Below are positions 1-10,865 of a DNA stretch of 60,170 nucleotides, in pieces (position 1 is the stretch's first letter; every line of letters starts with the position of its first letter). Made by a program: the position numbers and the translations under genes. The DNA is taken from positions 1-60,170 of the forward strand of contig JAHZLH010000056.1 of assembly GCA_022599915.1 (NCBI GenBank), in the 5' to 3' direction. The notes under the pieces are model-generated. The model did no database searches. It saw only the letters and a list, made by a program, of their open reading frames with translations, and was not told the origin of the DNA. The stretch comes from Actinomycetes bacterium (lineage in GTDB: Bacteria; Actinomycetota; Actinomycetes; S36-B12; GCA-2699445).

Positions 1-2
1 CT

Positions 3-311
3 ATGGCGGAACAGAAAATCCGCATCCGGCTGAAGGCCTACGACCACGACGTCATTGACAAGTCGGCCCGCCGGATCGTTGAGACTGCCACGCGCACCGG
101 TGCGCGCATTGCCGGTCCGGTGCCGCTGCCGACCGAGAAGAACGTGTACTGCGTTATTCGGTCACCGCACAAGTACAAGGACAGCCGTGAGCATTTCGAG
201 ATGCGGACACACAAGCGGCTGATCGACATCATCGACCCGACCCCCAAGACGGTCGACGCACTGATGCGTCTCGACCTCCCTTCGGGCGTCGCGATTGAGA
301 TCAAGGGCTAA
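3..311 (+). CDS. rpsJ: 30S ribosomal protein S10
   Basis: S10 of the small subunit head; in other bacteria it is also the NusE antitermination factor. The 102-residue protein begins [21 protein letters not shown] and carries the conserved [20 protein letters not shown] stretch, and the length is normal for the family. It opens the S10 operon; its promoter lies outside the window because only two bases precede the ATG. Its stop is 4 nt before the rplC start. Confidence 0.98.
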   Translation: MAEQKIRIRLKAYDHDVIDKSARRIVETATRTGARIAGPVPLPTEKNVYCVIRSPHKYKDSREHFEMRTHKRLIDIIDPTPKTVDALMRLDLPSGVAIEIKG

Positions 312-315
312 CGAC

Positions 316-960
316 ATGAGCGGAGTTCAAGGACTGCTGGGTACCAAGCTCGGCATGACTCAGGTATGGGACGAGGAGAACCGGGTTGTTCCGGTCACTG
401 CCGTCAAACTGGGTCCGTGCGTGGTCACTCAGGTTCGCAATCCAGAGACCGACGGCTACAGCGCCGTGCAGTTGGGTTACGGCGCGATTGACCCGCGCAA
501 GGTAAACAAACCCATGGCGGGTCACTTCGCCAAGGCTGGGGTCACCCCACGTCGTCACGTGGTCGAAGTGCGCACCGAGGATGCCAGTGAGCTCGAGGTA
601 GGCCAAGAGCTCGACCTATCCCTGTTCGATGAGGGCGCACGGGTGGATGTCACCGGTCGCACCAAGGGCAAGGGATTCACCGGCGTTATGAAGCGGCACG
701 GCTTCTCGGGTGTTGGCGCTAGCCACGGTCAGAAGCGCAATCACCGCAAGCCAGGTTCGATCGGCGCCTGTGCCACCCCGGGACGTGTTTTCCGTGGCCT
801 GCGCATGGCTGGTCGTTCCGGCGGCGAGCGGCAAACCACCTTGAACTTGAAGGTGCAAAAGATCGATCCGGAAACCGGGATCATGCTGATCCGCGGTGCC
901 ATTCCGGGTCCTGCTGGCGCAGTAGTGCTGGTACGCAGCGCAACGAAGGGCGGCGAGTGA
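316..960 (+). CDS. rplC: 50S ribosomal protein L3
   Basis: L3, an early assembly protein of the large subunit close to the peptidyl transferase centre. I chose the ATG at 316 ([18 protein letters not shown]), which gives 214 residues; an in-frame upstream start at 295 would overlap rpsJ and add seven non-conserved residues. The conserved [17 protein letters not shown] segment is present. Its TGA overlaps the rplD ATG. Confidence 0.97.
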   Translation: MSGVQGLLGTKLGMTQVWDEENRVVPVTAVKLGPCVVTQVRNPETDGYSAVQLGYGAIDPRKVNKPMAGHFAKAGVTPRRHVVEVRTEDASELEVGQELDLSLFDEGARVDVTGRTKGKGFTGVMKRHGFSGVGASHGQKRNHRKPGSIGACATPGRVFRGLRMAGRSGGERQTTLNLKVQKIDPETGIMLIRGAIPGPAGAVVLVRSATKGGE

Positions 961-1742
961 TGGCATCCATTGATATTCGCACCCCGGAGGGCACCGGCGG
1001 CTCCGTCGAACTGCCCGCCGAGATTTTTGATGCGACCGCAAGCATTCCGCTGATTCATCAGGTGGTCGTGGGCCAGTTGGCCGCGGCTCGCAGTGGCAAT
1101 CACAAGGCCAAAGACCGCAGCGAAGTTGCCGGTGGCGGCCGCAAGCCGTATCGGCAGAAGGGCACCGGCCGCGCTCGGCAGGGCTCCATCCGTGCACCGC
1201 AGTTCGCCGGTGGCGGCGTGGTGCATGGCCCGACTCCGCGGGACTACAGCCAGCGCACCCCGAAGAAGATGAAGGTCGCTGCGCTGCGTGGCGTGCTCTC
1301 AGATCGGGCTCGTGAGGACCGGATCGGCGTGGTGTCGTCCTTCGTCGCTGGTGATGCTCCCTCCACCAAGGAGGCGCTGGCCGTGCTGGGTGACTGGCGC
1401 GATGAGGGTCGGCTTTTGGTGGTTTTAGCCCGAGACGAAGAAAGCGCCTGGCGCTCGCTACGCAATGTCGCGGCGATCAGCCTGGTGGCCGCAGATCAGT
1501 TGAACGCCTACGACGCAGTCGTCAGCGACCGCATTGTGTTCAGCGAGGCGGCCTTAGCGGCTTTCCTCGGCCGCGGTTCGGCGGAAGCCGCCCCAGCCGC
1601 CGCAGAAGAGTCGGCCAAGAAGCCGGCCAAGAAGGCAGCCGAGAAGGCAGCCAAGCCGGCTGAGGCCAAGGCAGAAGAACTAGTGGCAGCGGATGAGCAG
1701 TCCGAGGCCGCGGCTGACGAGAAGACCGAGGAGGAGTCATGA
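960..1742 (+). CDS. rplD: 50S ribosomal protein L4 with Ala/Lys/Glu-rich tail
   Basis: L4 lines the peptide exit tunnel. The core (about residues 1-205) contains the tunnel-loop motif [19 protein letters not shown]. Roughly 55 further residues, rich in Ala, Lys and Glu, follow and make the protein (260 aa) longer than the usual 200-220. The ATG overlaps the rplC stop (TGATG); a GTG one codon upstream is also possible. The tail is probably disordered and its role is unknown. Confidence 0.97.
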   Translation: MASIDIRTPEGTGGSVELPAEIFDATASIPLIHQVVVGQLAAARSGNHKAKDRSEVAGGGRKPYRQKGTGRARQGSIRAPQFAGGGVVHGPTPRDYSQRTPKKMKVAALRGVLSDRAREDRIGVVSSFVAGDAPSTKEALAVLGDWRDEGRLLVVLARDEESAWRSLRNVAAISLVAADQLNAYDAVVSDRIVFSEAALAAFLGRGSAEAAPAAAEESAKKPAKKAAEKAAKPAEAKAEELVAADEQSEAAADEKTEEES

Positions 1743-2038
1743 GGATCAACGACCCCCGCGACATCCTGATCGCCCCGGTGGTGTCGGAGAAGAGTTACGA
1801 GTTGCTGGACGGCAACAAGTACACCTTCGTCGTGCCGCGCAGTGCGAATAAGACTCAGATCAAAATCGCTGTGGAGGAAGTCTTCGGCGTGACGGTCACC
1901 AAGGTCAACACTATGAATCGCGCCGGCAAGCGCACCCGGACCCGCACTGGGTTCGGCAAGCGCCCCGACACCAAGCGGGCCATCGTTTCGGTGGCACCGG
2001 GCGACCGCATCGACATCTTCGGAGGACCGGTCAGTTGA
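1739..2038 (+). CDS. rplW: 50S ribosomal protein L23
   Basis: L23 sits at the tunnel exit and is the docking site for trigger factor and SRP. The 99-residue protein has the typical opening ([16 protein letters not shown]) and the family motif [13 protein letters not shown]. The start overlaps the rplD stop by four bases (ATGA), so translation is probably coupled. Confidence 0.97.
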   Translation: MRINDPRDILIAPVVSEKSYELLDGNKYTFVVPRSANKTQIKIAVEEVFGVTVTKVNTMNRAGKRTRTRTGFGKRPDTKRAIVSVAPGDRIDIFGGPVS

Positions 2039-2066
2039 CCGGCCGCAGAATCGGAAGGCATTAGCT

Positions 2067-2903
2067 ATGGGTATTCGCAGGTACAAGCCGACGACCCCCG
2101 GTCGCCGGGGTTCCAGCGTGTCTGACTTCTCCGAAGTCACCCGCACTGAACCGGAAAAGTCGTTGACTCGACCACTCCCCAAGAAGGGCGGTCGCAACAA
2201 CTCCGGCAAGATCACGACCCGGCACCAGGGCGGTGGTCACAAGCGGGCTTACCGAGTGATCGACTTCCGTCGCGCGGATAAGGATGGCGTGAACGCGAAG
2301 GTTGCTCACATCGAGTACGACCCCAACCGGACTGCCCGCATCGCACTGTTGCATTACGTGGATGGCACCAAGCGATACATCATCGCACCGGACAAGCTAA
2401 AGCAGGGCGACGTCGTCGAGACGGGTCCTTCGGCTGATATCAAGGCCGGAAACAACCTGCCGCTACGCAACATCCCCGTCGGTACCGTCATCCACGCCGT
2501 GGAATTGAAGCCCGGGGGTGGCGCCAAGTTGGCCCGTTCCGCTGGCTCTCGAATCCAGTTGGTTGCGAAGGACGGTGGCATGGCCCAACTCCGGATGCCG
2601 TCCGGTGAGATCCGCAACGTTGACGCCCGCTGCCGGGCGACGATCGGTGAAGTTGGCAATGCCGAGCAGGGCAACATCAACTGGGGTAAAGCCGGCCGCA
2701 AACGCTGGAAGGGCAAGCGTCCTACGGTTCGTGGTGTCGCCATGAACCCGGTTGACCATCCGCACGGTGGTGGCGAGGGGAAAACCTCCGGTGGCCGCCA
2801 TCCGGTGAACCCGAACGGTCGACCGGAAGGTCGCACCCGGCGTCCGGGCAAGCCAAGCGACAAGTACATCGTCCGCCGCCGCAAGACCGGCAAGAAGCGC
2901 TGA
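2067..2903 (+). CDS. rplB: 50S ribosomal protein L2
   Basis: L2 binds 23S rRNA and is needed for subunit association and peptidyl transfer. The 278-residue length is normal. The C-terminal signature [18 protein letters not shown] includes the conserved histidine near the active centre. A 28-nt gap separates it from rplW. Confidence 0.98.
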   Translation: MGIRRYKPTTPGRRGSSVSDFSEVTRTEPEKSLTRPLPKKGGRNNSGKITTRHQGGGHKRAYRVIDFRRADKDGVNAKVAHIEYDPNRTARIALLHYVDGTKRYIIAPDKLKQGDVVETGPSADIKAGNNLPLRNIPVGTVIHAVELKPGGGAKLARSAGSRIQLVAKDGGMAQLRMPSGEIRNVDARCRATIGEVGNAEQGNINWGKAGRKRWKGKRPTVRGVAMNPVDHPHGGGEGKTSGGRHPVNPNGRPEGRTRRPGKPSDKYIVRRRKTGKKR

Positions 2904-2915
2904 GGGAAGTAGAAG

Positions 2916-3197
2916 ATGCCACGTAGTCTTAAGAAAGGTCCGTTCGTGGACCAGCACCTGTTCACCAAGGTGGAGTCGCAGAACGAATCGGGCAGTCGCA
3001 ACGTCATCAAGACGTGGTCGCGGCGGTCGATGATCGTTCCGGACATGATCGGTCACACCATCGCAGTACATGATGGACGCAAGCACGTGCCGGTGTTTGT
3101 CAGCGAGAACATGGTCGGGCACAAGCTCGGCGAGTTCGCGCCGACGCGCACCTTCAAGGGGCACATCAAGGACGACAGAAAGGCCCGGCGCGTTTAA
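2916..3197 (+). CDS. rpsS: 30S ribosomal protein S19
   Basis: S19 sits in the small-subunit head and contacts the A-site tRNA region. The 93-residue protein starts [15 protein letters not shown] and has the [20 protein letters not shown] core expected of S19. It follows rplB by 12 nt within the S10 operon. Confidence 0.98.
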   Translation: MPRSLKKGPFVDQHLFTKVESQNESGSRNVIKTWSRRSMIVPDMIGHTIAVHDGRKHVPVFVSENMVGHKLGEFAPTRTFKGHIKDDRKARRV

Positions 3198-3228
3198 GCG
3201 CCTGGATCGCAGGAACGAGAGGTACGTC

Positions 3229-3591
3229 ATGGAAGCCAGAGCCCAGGCTCGCCGGGTACGGGTATCCCCGATGAAGGCCCGGCGCGTGGTGGATCTGATC
3301 CGCGGTTTGCCAACTGCGGAGGCGCAGGCCGTTTTGCAGTTTGCGCCGCAGGCCGCCAGTGAGCCGGTACTGAAGGTGCTGAATAGCGCCATCGCCAATG
3401 CCGCCAACAATCACCAGATGGACGAGCGTGAGTTGGTGATCGCCGAGGCCTACGTTGATGAAGGGCCCACAATGAAGCGAATCCAGCCGCGGGCGCAGGG
3501 CCGGGCTTACCGCATCCGCAAACGTTCCAGCCACATCACGATCGTGGTCGCCGACGCTGACTCGGCGACCGACAGCAGGAAGAGGGGCTGA
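3229..3591 (+). CDS. rplV: 50S ribosomal protein L22
   Basis: L22 contributes a hairpin to the peptide exit tunnel. The ATG at 3229 gives a normal 120 residues beginning [20 protein letters not shown]; the reading frame is open further upstream but that part is unlike L22. The C-terminal [20 protein letters not shown] is the family signature. It is followed 4 nt later by rpsC. Confidence 0.97.
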   Translation: MEARAQARRVRVSPMKARRVVDLIRGLPTAEAQAVLQFAPQAASEPVLKVLNSAIANAANNHQMDERELVIAEAYVDEGPTMKRIQPRAQGRAYRIRKRSSHITIVVADADSATDSRKRG

Positions 3592-3595
3592 TCCC

Positions 3596-4423
3596 ATGGG
3601 CCAGAAGATCCATCCGCACGGATTCCGGCTCGGCTACACCGCCGACTACGTCTCCAACTGGTACGCCGACGGCCACAAGCCGGGTCAGCGTTACCGGGAC
3701 TATGTGGAAGAGGACGTGAAGATCCGTCGGCTGATCGCCGACCGGATGCCGCGAGCCGCGATCAGCAAAGTGACTATTCAACGCAGCCAGGGCCGCGTTG
3801 AGCTGTGGGTTCACACCGCTCGGCCGGGTATCGTCATCGGCCGCGGTGGCAAGGAGACTGACGCGCTGAAGCGAGAGCTGGAAAAGATCTCCGGCAAGCA
3901 GGTGCAGGTCAACGTCATCGAGGTCAAAGACCCCGAAGTTGAGGCACAGCTGGTGGCCCAGGCAGTCGCAGAGCAGTTGGCGGGCCGAGTGGCCTTCCGG
4001 CGGGCCATGCGCCGGGCCTTGCAGTCCACGCTGAAAGCTGGCGCTCAGGGCATTCGAATCCAGGTCTCCGGTCGATTGGGCGGCGCAGAAATGAGCCGCA
4101 CCGAGTTCTACCGCGAGGGTCGGGTACCGCTGCACACGCTGCGGGCCAATATCGACTACGGCTTCGCCGAGGCGCACACCACTTTCGGCCGGATTGGCGT
4201 GAAGGTGTGGGTGTACCGGGGCGAGGCGCCGGTTACCCGAGCTGATCGCGAGCAGGCGGAAGCGCAGAAGCTCATGGGTCGCTCCTCGCGTGGTCGCGGT
4301 GGACGTCGTGACCGGGGTGACCGGGACCGTCGTTCAGATCGTGGCGAGGGTCAGCAGCCAGCGGCTGCGCCCGAGGCAGCAGCAACCGCGGCTCCCGAGG
4401 CCGCAGCAGGAACGGAGGGCTGA
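3596..4423 (+). CDS. rpsC: 30S ribosomal protein S3 with low-complexity tail
   Basis: S3 lies at the mRNA entry pore and helps unwind mRNA. It starts [14 protein letters not shown], contains the KH-domain loop VIGRGGKE, and ends its conserved core near residue 220. The last 50 or so residues are first Arg/Gly-rich and then Ala/Pro/Glu-rich. At 275 aa it is near the long end for actinobacterial S3. Confidence 0.97.
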   Translation: MGQKIHPHGFRLGYTADYVSNWYADGHKPGQRYRDYVEEDVKIRRLIADRMPRAAISKVTIQRSQGRVELWVHTARPGIVIGRGGKETDALKRELEKISGKQVQVNVIEVKDPEVEAQLVAQAVAEQLAGRVAFRRAMRRALQSTLKAGAQGIRIQVSGRLGGAEMSRTEFYREGRVPLHTLRANIDYGFAEAHTTFGRIGVKVWVYRGEAPVTRADREQAEAQKLMGRSSRGRGGRRDRGDRDRRSDRGEGQQPAAAPEAAATAAPEAAAGTEG

Positions 4424-4426
4424 GTC

Positions 4427-4846
4427 ATGCTCATCCCGCGCAGGGTGAAGCACCGCAAGCAGCACCACCCGAGCAGGCGTGGTGTCGCCAAGGGCGGCAC
4501 CAAAGTTGTGAACGGCGAGTGGGGCCTGCAAGCCATCACCCCCGCCTACGTCACCAACCGACAGATCGAAGCAGCTCGTATCGCCATCAACCGACGGGTT
4601 CGTCGTGGCGGCCGACTGTGGATCAACATTTACCCAGACCGGCCGCTGACCAAGAAGCCAGCGGAAACCCGGATGGGTTCGGGTAAGGGCTCACCGGAAT
4701 GGTGGGTAGCCAACGTGAAGCCCGGGCGAGTGATGTTCGAACTGTCCTACCCCGATGAAGAGATTGCCCGCGAGGCACTCGAGCGCGCCGCACACAAACT
4801 GCCGCTGAAGTGCCGGATCGTGCGACGAGATATGAGTGAGGGCTGA
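4427..4846 (+). CDS. rplP: 50S ribosomal protein L16
   Basis: L16 organises the A-site region of the large subunit. The 139-residue protein begins [19 protein letters not shown] and carries the [20 protein letters not shown] motif. It lies 3 nt after rpsC, and its TGA shares a base with the rpmC start. Confidence 0.98.
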   Translation: MLIPRRVKHRKQHHPSRRGVAKGGTKVVNGEWGLQAITPAYVTNRQIEAARIAINRRVRRGGRLWINIYPDRPLTKKPAETRMGSGKGSPEWWVANVKPGRVMFELSYPDEEIAREALERAAHKLPLKCRIVRRDMSEG

Positions 4847-5082
4847 TGGCTGCAACCAAGACCGCTGATCTCCGCAAGCTTGCTGATGACGAGCTGGAGA
4901 ACACCCTGGCGGAGCACAAGACCGAGTTGTTCAACCTGCGGTTCCAATCCGCGACTGGCCAGTTGGAAAGCCATGGCCGGCTGCGGGCAGTCCGCCGGGA
5001 TATCGCGCGCATCTACACCGTGTTGCGCGAGCGAGAGTTGGGCATCACCACACTCGACGAGGATCAGGATGGTGCCGCATGA
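4846..5082 (+). CDS. rpmC: 50S ribosomal protein L29
   Basis: L29 lies beside L23 at the tunnel exit. The 78 residues form the usual two-helix protein with the motif [15 protein letters not shown]. The start overlaps the rplP stop (TGATG), and the end overlaps the rpsQ start by four bases. Confidence 0.97.
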   Translation: MAATKTADLRKLADDELENTLAEHKTELFNLRFQSATGQLESHGRLRAVRRDIARIYTVLRERELGITTLDEDQDGAA

Positions 5083-5372
5083 CGGAGGAAGCAGTGACCC
5101 AAGACAAGACTGAGGCCACCGGGCGCGGCTATCGCAAGACCCGCGAGGGCCTAGTGGTGAGTGACAAGATGGACAAGACAGTCGTGGTGGCGGTCGAGGA
5201 CCGGTTCAAGCACCCGCTATACGGCAAGGTGGTGCGTCGCACCAGCAAACTGAAGGCACATGACGCCAACAACGAGGCCGCCCCCGGCGACCGCGTTCTG
5301 CTCATGGAGACCCGACCCACGTCGGCGACAAAGCGCTGGCGGGTAGTCGAGATCCTCGAGAAAGCCAAGTAG
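5079..5372 (+). CDS. rpsQ: 30S ribosomal protein S17
   Basis: S17 is an OB-fold primary binder of 16S rRNA. The 97 residues include [19 protein letters not shown] and a C-terminal [15 protein letters not shown]. About 20 N-terminal residues ([20 protein letters not shown]) precede the usual core, as is common in actinobacteria. It is coupled to rpmC by ATGA. Confidence 0.97.
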   Translation: MTEEAVTQDKTEATGRGYRKTREGLVVSDKMDKTVVVAVEDRFKHPLYGKVVRRTSKLKAHDANNEAAPGDRVLLMETRPTSATKRWRVVEILEKAK

Positions 5373-5402
5373 GCCCGGCGCTAGGTATCAGGAGATAGAC
5401 AG

Positions 5403-5771
5403 ATGATTCAGCAGGAGTCACGGCTTCGGGTGGCGGATAACACCGGCGCCAAGGAGCTGCTCTGCATCAGAGTGCTCGGCGGTTCCGGCCGGCGCTACGC
5501 CGGTATCGGTGACGAGATCGTATGCAGTGTCAAAGACGCCATCCCAGGTGGCAACGTGAAAAAGGGTGAAGTGGTGCGTGCCGTTGTGGTGCGCACTCGC
5601 AAGCAGCGCCGTCGTCCCGACGGTTCCTACATCCGATTCGACGACAACGCGGCAGTTGTGTTGAAGACCGATGGTGAGCTGCGCGGTACTCGTATCTTCG
5701 GCCCCGTGGGTCGCGAGTTGCGAGACAAGAAGTTCATGAAGATCGTCTCGTTGGCCCCGGAGGTGCTGTGA
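5403..5771 (+). CDS. rplN: 50S ribosomal protein L14
   Basis: L14 forms part of an intersubunit bridge. The 122 residues begin [20 protein letters not shown] and end with the conserved FGPVGRELR region; the length is normal. It starts the spc-type gene block after a 30-nt gap carrying a purine-rich site (caggaga). Confidence 0.98.
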   Translation: MIQQESRLRVADNTGAKELLCIRVLGGSGRRYAGIGDEIVCSVKDAIPGGNVKKGEVVRAVVVRTRKQRRRPDGSYIRFDDNAAVVLKTDGELRGTRIFGPVGRELRDKKFMKIVSLAPEVL

Positions 5772-6130
5772 TGGCTATGTCGATTCGCACCGGTGATGAA
5801 GTCCAGGTAATCGCAGGCAAAGACCGCGGCCTGGAAGGCAAGGTGCTCACAGTCTTGTCGGAGTCAGATCAGGTAATCGTTGAAGGGATTAACCGCGTCA
5901 CTCGGCACACCCGAGTCGGGCAGGACAACCGCGGCGCCAAGTCTGGCGGCATTGTGAACCAGGAAGCCCCGATCCATGTGTCCAACGTGATGCTGATTGA
6001 TCCCGAAGACGGCCGTCCCACTCGAGTGGGCTTCCGTCGCGAGGACGTCGAGAAGCAGCGTCCCGACGGGTCAACTTACACCGGCACCCGGGGAGTCCGG
6101 TACAGCAAGCGTACGGGCAAGGAAGTGTGA
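5771..6130 (+). CDS. rplX: 50S ribosomal protein L24
   Basis: L24 initiates large-subunit assembly. The KOW motif [20 protein letters not shown] is at the N-terminus. The ATG at 5771 overlaps the rplN stop; a GTG at 5768 and an ATG at 5777 are in-frame alternatives that change only two or three residues. Confidence 0.97.
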   Translation: MAMSIRTGDEVQVIAGKDRGLEGKVLTVLSESDQVIVEGINRVTRHTRVGQDNRGAKSGGIVNQEAPIHVSNVMLIDPEDGRPTRVGFRREDVEKQRPDGSTYTGTRGVRYSKRTGKEV

Positions 6131-6690
6131 TGAGCGAAACCCAGCAGATGCCCCGACTCAAGGAGCAGTACCGCAGTGAAAGCATTGCGGCGCTCACCGA
6201 GGAGTTCGGCTACCAGAATGTCATGCAGGTTCCCAAGGTCGAGAAGGTCGTGGTGAACATGGGAGTCGGTGACGCCGCCCGCGACAGTAAGTTGATCGAA
6301 GGTGCCATCACCGACCTGACTGCCATCACCGGCCAGCGGCCACGCGTCACCCGGGCCAAAAACTCCATTGCGCAGTTCAAACTGCGCGAGGGGCAGCCGA
6401 TCGGCGCCAAGGTGACACTGCGCGGTGACCGGATGTGGGAGTTCCTGGATCGGTTGTTGTCGCTGGCATTGCCGCGAATCCGTGACTTCCGCGGCCTGTC
6501 TAGTAAACAGTTCGATGGGAACGGTAACTACACCTTTGGCCTCACCGAGCAGGTCATGTTCCACGAGATCGATGCCGACAAGATCGACCGGTCGCGAGGA
6601 ATGGACATCACGGTGGTGACCACCGCCCAAACCGATGACGAGGGACGCGCGCTGCTGCGGCAGCTGGGCTTCCCGTTCAAGGAGAAATGA
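6130..6690 (+). CDS. rplE: 50S ribosomal protein L5
   Basis: L5 binds 5S rRNA and the P-site tRNA elbow. The 186-residue protein contains [12 protein letters not shown] and the [19 protein letters not shown] signature. The ATG at 6130 overlaps the rplX TGA; a GTG sits one codon upstream. Confidence 0.98.
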   Translation: MSETQQMPRLKEQYRSESIAALTEEFGYQNVMQVPKVEKVVVNMGVGDAARDSKLIEGAITDLTAITGQRPRVTRAKNSIAQFKLREGQPIGAKVTLRGDRMWEFLDRLLSLALPRIRDFRGLSSKQFDGNGNYTFGLTEQVMFHEIDADKIDRSRGMDITVVTTAQTDDEGRALLRQLGFPFKEK

Positions 6691-6691
6691 C

Positions 6692-6877
6692 GTGGCGAAA
6701 AAAGCACTAGTCAATAAAGCGAACGGCAAGCAGAAGTTCAAGGTGCGCGGCTACACCCGTTGCACCCGTTGTGGCCGGCCGCACTCGGTATACCGCAAGT
6801 TCGGCCTGTGCCGCGTGTGCTTCCGCGAAATGGCGCACCGCGGCGAGTTGCCGGGCATCACAAAGAGCAGTTGGTAA
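6692..6877 (+). CDS. rpsZ: 30S ribosomal protein S14, zinc-binding type
   Basis: S14 in its short 61-residue form with the zinc-ribbon cysteines CTRCGRP...GLCRVC, that is, the C+ (rpsZ/rpsN1) version and not the long zinc-free paralogue. It starts with GTG directly after rplE. The zinc-free alternative S14, often under Zur control in actinobacteria, is not in this window. Confidence 0.96.
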   Translation: MAKKALVNKANGKQKFKVRGYTRCTRCGRPHSVYRKFGLCRVCFREMAHRGELPGITKSSW

Positions 6878-6935
6878 AAGAAACGACGCTGTAGGTCCCC
6901 AAGGAAACCACAGTGAGGAAGGGCCGGTAGAGGCC

Positions 6936-7334
6936 ATGACAATGACAGATCCGATCGCAGACATGTTGGCGCGACTCCGGAACGCGAACTCCGCGTATCA
7001 CGAGTCAGTTAGCATGCCGTCGTCGAAGATCAAGGTCGGGATTGCTGACATCCTCAAGCAGGAGGGCTACATCGCTGACTACGAAGTTGGCGAGGCTCGG
7101 GTTGGTCAGACACTGACGATCTCGCTGAAGTTCGGGCCATCACGCGAGCGCTCGATTGCTGGGCTGCGCCGGGTGTCCAAGCCCGGACTACGGGTGTACG
7201 CCAAGAGCACCGAGTTGCCGAAAGTACTTGGTGGTTTGGGTATCGCGATCATTTCTACGTCCGGAGGTCTGGTCACTCAGCGCCAGGCCGCGAAGAACAA
7301 GACTGGCGGGGAAGTCCTCGCCTACGTTTGGTGA
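6936..7334 (+). CDS. rpsH: 30S ribosomal protein S8
   Basis: S8 binds 16S rRNA centrally and, in E. coli, represses the spc operon. The ATG at 6936 gives 132 residues starting [20 protein letters not shown], with the C-terminal [12 protein letters not shown] signature. A 58-nt gap separates it from rpsZ. Confidence 0.97.
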   Translation: MTMTDPIADMLARLRNANSAYHESVSMPSSKIKVGIADILKQEGYIADYEVGEARVGQTLTISLKFGPSRERSIAGLRRVSKPGLRVYAKSTELPKVLGGLGIAIISTSGGLVTQRQAAKNKTGGEVLAYVW

Positions 7335-7344
7335 GGGAGGCGTT

Positions 7345-7881
7345 ATGTCGAGAATTGGACGGCTACCCGTCGAAATCCCTTCTGCGGTTCAGGTCACCGT
7401 GTCTGGTCAACAGGTCATGGTGAAGGGCCCGAAGGGTGAACTCAGCCTGGCAGTCTCGGAACCGATCGCCGTTGAGGTCGCTGACAACGAGGTGCGCGTG
7501 GCTCGCCCCGATGATGAGCGCCGCAGCAAGCAACTGCACGGCTTGACCCGCACGTTGGTCAACAACATGGTGGTCGGTGTGACTGAGGGCTACAGCAAGA
7601 CTCTCGAGGTTGTCGGGACCGGCTACCGGGTACAGGCGAAGGGCAACGGGCTTGAACTGGCTCTGGGCTTCAGCCATCCGATCAACTACGAGGCGCCGGA
7701 CGGAATCACCTTTCAGGTGGAAACCCCGACCCGGTTCCACATCAATGGCATCGACAAACAACTCGTTGGTGAGGTTGCTGCCAACATTCGCAAACTGCGT
7801 GCTCCCGAGCCCTACAAGGGCAAGGGCGTGCGTTACGCCGACGAGCACATTCGCCGCAAGGCCGGGAAGGCAGGGAAATAG
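7345..7881 (+). CDS. rplF: 50S ribosomal protein L6
   Basis: L6 lies near the sarcin-ricin loop. The 178 residues begin [19 protein letters not shown] and end with the conserved [19 protein letters not shown]. The ATG at 7345 is preceded by gagggagg. It precedes rplR by 2 nt. Confidence 0.98.
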   Translation: MSRIGRLPVEIPSAVQVTVSGQQVMVKGPKGELSLAVSEPIAVEVADNEVRVARPDDERRSKQLHGLTRTLVNNMVVGVTEGYSKTLEVVGTGYRVQAKGNGLELALGFSHPINYEAPDGITFQVETPTRFHINGIDKQLVGEVAANIRKLRAPEPYKGKGVRYADEHIRRKAGKAGK

Positions 7882-7883
7882 TC

Positions 7884-8261
7884 ATGGCTGTAGTAGCCAA
7901 GCTGGGTTCCGGGGATCCGACCCGGGTCGGGCGGCAGCGCCGCCACACTCGCGTACGCAAGAAGGTGCGTGGCAGTGCCGAACGACCGCGCATGGTGGTC
8001 AACCGGTCCGCCCGTCATCTTTTTGTGCAGATCGTCAACGACGACGAGTCCCGCACACTGGTCTCCGCCTCCACCATGGAGGAGGGCGTCCGGGGTAGTG
8101 GCGACAAGACCGCGCAGGCCAAGCAGGTTGGCGACTTGATCGCCGACCGGGCCAAGTCCGCAGGTATTGGGGCGGTCGTGTTCGACCGCGCTGGTAACCG
8201 TTACACCGGCCGAATTGCGGCCCTGGCAGATGCCGCCCGTGAGGGCGGACTGGATTTCTGA
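7884..8261 (+). CDS. rplR: 50S ribosomal protein L18
   Basis: L18 binds 5S rRNA together with L5. The 125-residue protein shows [18 protein letters not shown] and the C-terminal [20 protein letters not shown] signature. Its length and position between rplF and rpsE are canonical. Confidence 0.98.
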   Translation: MAVVAKLGSGDPTRVGRQRRHTRVRKKVRGSAERPRMVVNRSARHLFVQIVNDDESRTLVSASTMEEGVRGSGDKTAQAKQVGDLIADRAKSAGIGAVVFDRAGNRYTGRIAALADAAREGGLDF

Positions 8262-8277
8262 GGAAGAGGATCGACTT

Positions 8278-8856
8278 ATGGCAGCACAGCGTAGAGGCGG
8301 AGAGCGCCGGGAACGCAAAGACCGGGGTGGCAGGGACGACCGGAATCAGTATCTGGAGCGCGTGGTTGCGATTAACCGCGTTTCCAAGGTCGTCAAGGGC
8401 GGCCGCCGGTTCAGTTTCACCGCATTGGTGGTCGTCGGCGACGGCGACGGCCGGGTAGGTGTCGGCTACGGCAAGGCGAAAGAAGTGCCCGCGGCAATCG
8501 CCAAGGGTGTGGAGATCGCCAAGAAGAGCCTCTTCACGGTGCCTCGGATTCAGGGAACGATCCCGCATCCGGTGATGGGCGAGGACTCAGCGGGGCAGGT
8601 AATGTTGCGACCGGCTGCCCCCGGTACTGGTGTGATCGCCGGTGGTCCGGTGCGTGCAGTGTTGGAGTGCGCGGGTATCGCCGATGTGCTCAGCAAGTCG
8701 CTGGGTTCCGACAATGCCATCAACATCGTGCATGCCACGGTGTCTGCGTTGCGGAGCCTGGAGCGTCCGGAGCAGGTAGCAGCCCGTCGCGGACTGCCGC
8801 TGGAAGATGTCGCACCGGAGGCGATGCGCCGGGCAATGGCGGAGGTGAAGTCCTAA
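8278..8856 (+). CDS. rpsE: 30S ribosomal protein S5
   Basis: S5 acts in decoding fidelity and mRNA helicase activity at the entry pore. The ATG at 8278, behind a gaggaagagg site, gives 192 residues. The S5 signature [19 protein letters not shown] is followed by [19 protein letters not shown]. The TAA overlaps the rpmD start. Confidence 0.98.
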   Translation: MAAQRRGGERRERKDRGGRDDRNQYLERVVAINRVSKVVKGGRRFSFTALVVVGDGDGRVGVGYGKAKEVPAAIAKGVEIAKKSLFTVPRIQGTIPHPVMGEDSAGQVMLRPAAPGTGVIAGGPVRAVLECAGIADVLSKSLGSDNAINIVHATVSALRSLERPEQVAARRGLPLEDVAPEAMRRAMAEVKS

Positions 8857-9038
8857 TGGCTTCGCTGAAGGTAACCCAGCGCCGATCGGTTATCGGTGGC
8901 ACGAAGGCGCAGCGCGAAAGCATGCGCTCCCTGGGGTTGAAGCGGATCGGCGACAGTGTCGTCAAGCCGGATCGCCCCGAGATTCGCGGAATGGTCACGA
9001 CCGTTTCGCATCTGGTGGAAGTTGAGGAGACAGACTGA
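8856..9038 (+). CDS. rpmD: 50S ribosomal protein L30
   Basis: L30, 60 residues, starting [20 protein letters not shown] and ending [11 protein letters not shown], the bacterial form. Its ATG overlaps the rpsE TAA and its TGA overlaps the rplO ATG, so three genes are coupled head to tail. Confidence 0.96.
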   Translation: MASLKVTQRRSVIGGTKAQRESMRSLGLKRIGDSVVKPDRPEIRGMVTTVSHLVEVEETD

Positions 9039-9475
9039 TGATCAAGCAGCATCACCTGCGCCCCGCTCCGGGTGCCAAGAAGGCGCCGACCCGCAAGGGC
9101 CGCGGCGAAGCTTCCAAGGGCAAGACCGCGGGTCGAGGTACTAAAGGTACGAAGGCCAGGGGTCAGGTTCCCGCAGGATTCGAGGGCGGTCAGATGCCGC
9201 TTCATATGCGGATTCCGAAGCTGAAGGGGTTCACGAACCCGTTCCGCACCGAGTACCAAGCCGTCAACGTTTCCCGGTTGGGCGAACTGTTCCCCGACGG
9301 CGGCGAGGTAACCATTGCTGACCTGGTGGCCAAGGGTGCGGTGCGAGCCAACCACCCAGTCAAGATCCTGGGTAATGGTGCTATCGAGGTTGTCGTCAAC
9401 GTGACGGCGACTGCCGCATCGAAGTCCGCAGTCGAAAAGATAACCGCCGCTGGTGGTTCTTTCACCGCCGGCTGA
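9038..9475 (+). CDS. rplO: 50S ribosomal protein L15
   Basis: L15 is a late assembly protein. The 145-residue protein has the basic N-terminal [20 protein letters not shown] segment and the [18 protein letters not shown] signature. It is the last ribosomal gene before secY, which follows after 94 nt. Confidence 0.98.
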   Translation: MIKQHHLRPAPGAKKAPTRKGRGEASKGKTAGRGTKGTKARGQVPAGFEGGQMPLHMRIPKLKGFTNPFRTEYQAVNVSRLGELFPDGGEVTIADLVAKGAVRANHPVKILGNGAIEVVVNVTATAASKSAVEKITAAGGSFTAG

Positions 9476-9569
9476 CCCCAGCAACGGCAACCGCTGGTAG
9501 CCTTGCCGATGTCGGTGGGGCGCCAGCCTCGACCGACCATGGACCCCTAGTACTGCCGGGAGGAACTCG

Positions 9570-10865
9570 GTGCTCAGTGCATTCGCTGCGGCGTTCCGGA
9601 CTCCGGACCTACGCCGAAAGTTGCTTTTCGCCCTGGGAATGATTGCGTTGTTCCGACTCGGCTCCGTCGTGCCGGTTCCCGGGGTGGATTACACCGCGGT
9701 GCAGCGTTGCGTAACCCTGGTGCAAAACCAAGACCTGTACGCCTTGATCAACCTGTTCAGCGGTGGCGCGTTGCTGCAGTTGAGCGTGTTCGCGCTCGGC
9801 ATCATGCCCTACATCACTGCATCGATCATCCTGCAGTTGTTGGCGGTCGTGATCCCTCGGCTGGAGAAGTTGCGCAAGGAAGGCCAGGCCGGCCAGGCCA
9901 GGATCACGCAGTACACCCGCTACTTGACCGTGGGATTGGCAGTGTTGCAGTCGGCCAGCATTCTGGCGTTGGCTCGCACCCCGGGCCAGCTCTTCCAGGG
10001 CTGTAACGAGCGGGTAATCCCGGACACGTCGGTGTCGCAGATGGCAGTAATGGTGCTGACCATGACTGCTGGCACCGCGACCATCATGTGGCTGGGTGAG
10101 TTGATCACGGATCGCGGTATCGGCAACGGTATGTCGATCTTGATCTTCTGCTCCATCATTGCGGTGATGCCGCAGCAGTTCTTGAGCATCTACTCCCAGT
10201 ACGGTCCGTTGGCCTTCGGCCTCACCTTGGCGGTCGGTGTAGCGGTTGTTGCGTTGGTGGTCTTTGTGGAACAGGCCCAGCGTCGGATTCCGGTGCAGCA
10301 TGGCCGCAATCAGGTAGGCCGAAAGTTCTATGGCGGCGCCTCCACCTACATTCCGATGAAGGTGAACATGGCTGGCGTGATCCCGGTGATCTTCGCGTCC
10401 TCGATCCTGTTCGTGCCGACGTTGATCGTGAACCTGAGTGGATCCGATGGGGCGATCGCGCAGTTTGTGCTGCAGAACTTCCAGAGTGGTACCTCGCCGG
10501 TCTACCTACTCACGTTCGGCTTGCTCACGATCTTCTTCTGCTACTTCTACGTCTCGATTACGTTCAACCCGACCGAGGTGGCCGAAAATCTGAACAAGAG
10601 CAACGGCTTCATTCCGGGTATCCGGCCGGGACGACCCACTGCGCAGTACTTGGAGTACGTGCTGAGCCGGCTGACCGCACCTGGTTCGCTCTACTTGGCG
10701 GCCATCGCAGTGCTCCCAGTATTGGCATTTGGCGGCCTCGGAGTCTCCTCAAACTTCGTATTTGGGGGCACCAGCTTGCTGATCATGGTCGGAGTCGGCT
10801 TGGATACGGTTAAACAGATCGAGTCGCAGCTCCAGCAGCGCAACTACGAAGGGTTCCTCCGCTAA
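9570..10865 (+). CDS. secY: Preprotein translocase subunit SecY
   Basis: Core of the SecYEG channel in the inner membrane. The 431 residues contain about ten hydrophobic segments. Near the N-terminus is LRRKLLFALGMIALFRLGS; the lateral-gate and plug region includes NLFSGGALLQLSVFALGIMP, and RGIGNGMSILIF is a SecY signature. It starts with GTG behind gggaggaa. The 94-nt gap after rplO contains a small inverted repeat (GTCGGT at 9511, ACCGAC at 9532) but no clear promoter. Its stop overlaps the adk start. Confidence 0.98.
   Translation: MLSAFAAAFRTPDLRRKLLFALGMIALFRLGSVVPVPGVDYTAVQRCVTLVQNQDLYALINLFSGGALLQLSVFALGIMPYITASIILQLLAVVIPRLEKLRKEGQAGQARITQYTRYLTVGLAVLQSASILALARTPGQLFQGCNERVIPDTSVSQMAVMVLTMTAGTATIMWLGELITDRGIGNGMSILIFCSIIAVMPQQFLSIYSQYGPLAFGLTLAVGVAVVALVVFVEQAQRRIPVQHGRNQVGRKFYGGASTYIPMKVNMAGVIPVIFASSILFVPTLIVNLSGSDGAIAQFVLQNFQSGTSPVYLLTFGLLTIFFCYFYVSITFNPTEVAENLNKSNGFIPGIRPGRPTAQYLEYVLSRLTAPGSLYLAAIAVLPVLAFGGLGVSSNFVFGGTSLLIMVGVGLDTVKQIESQLQQRNYEGFLR

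Noticed and set aside
2463-3410. Long minus-strand open frame (315 aa) opposite rplB-rpsS-rplV
   Set aside because: It lies antisense to three certain ribosomal genes and its product is low in recognisable motifs; high GC produces such open frames.
8720-9490. Minus-strand open frame of 256 aa opposite rpsE-rpmD-rplO
   Set aside because: Antisense shadow of ribosomal protein genes with no family likeness.
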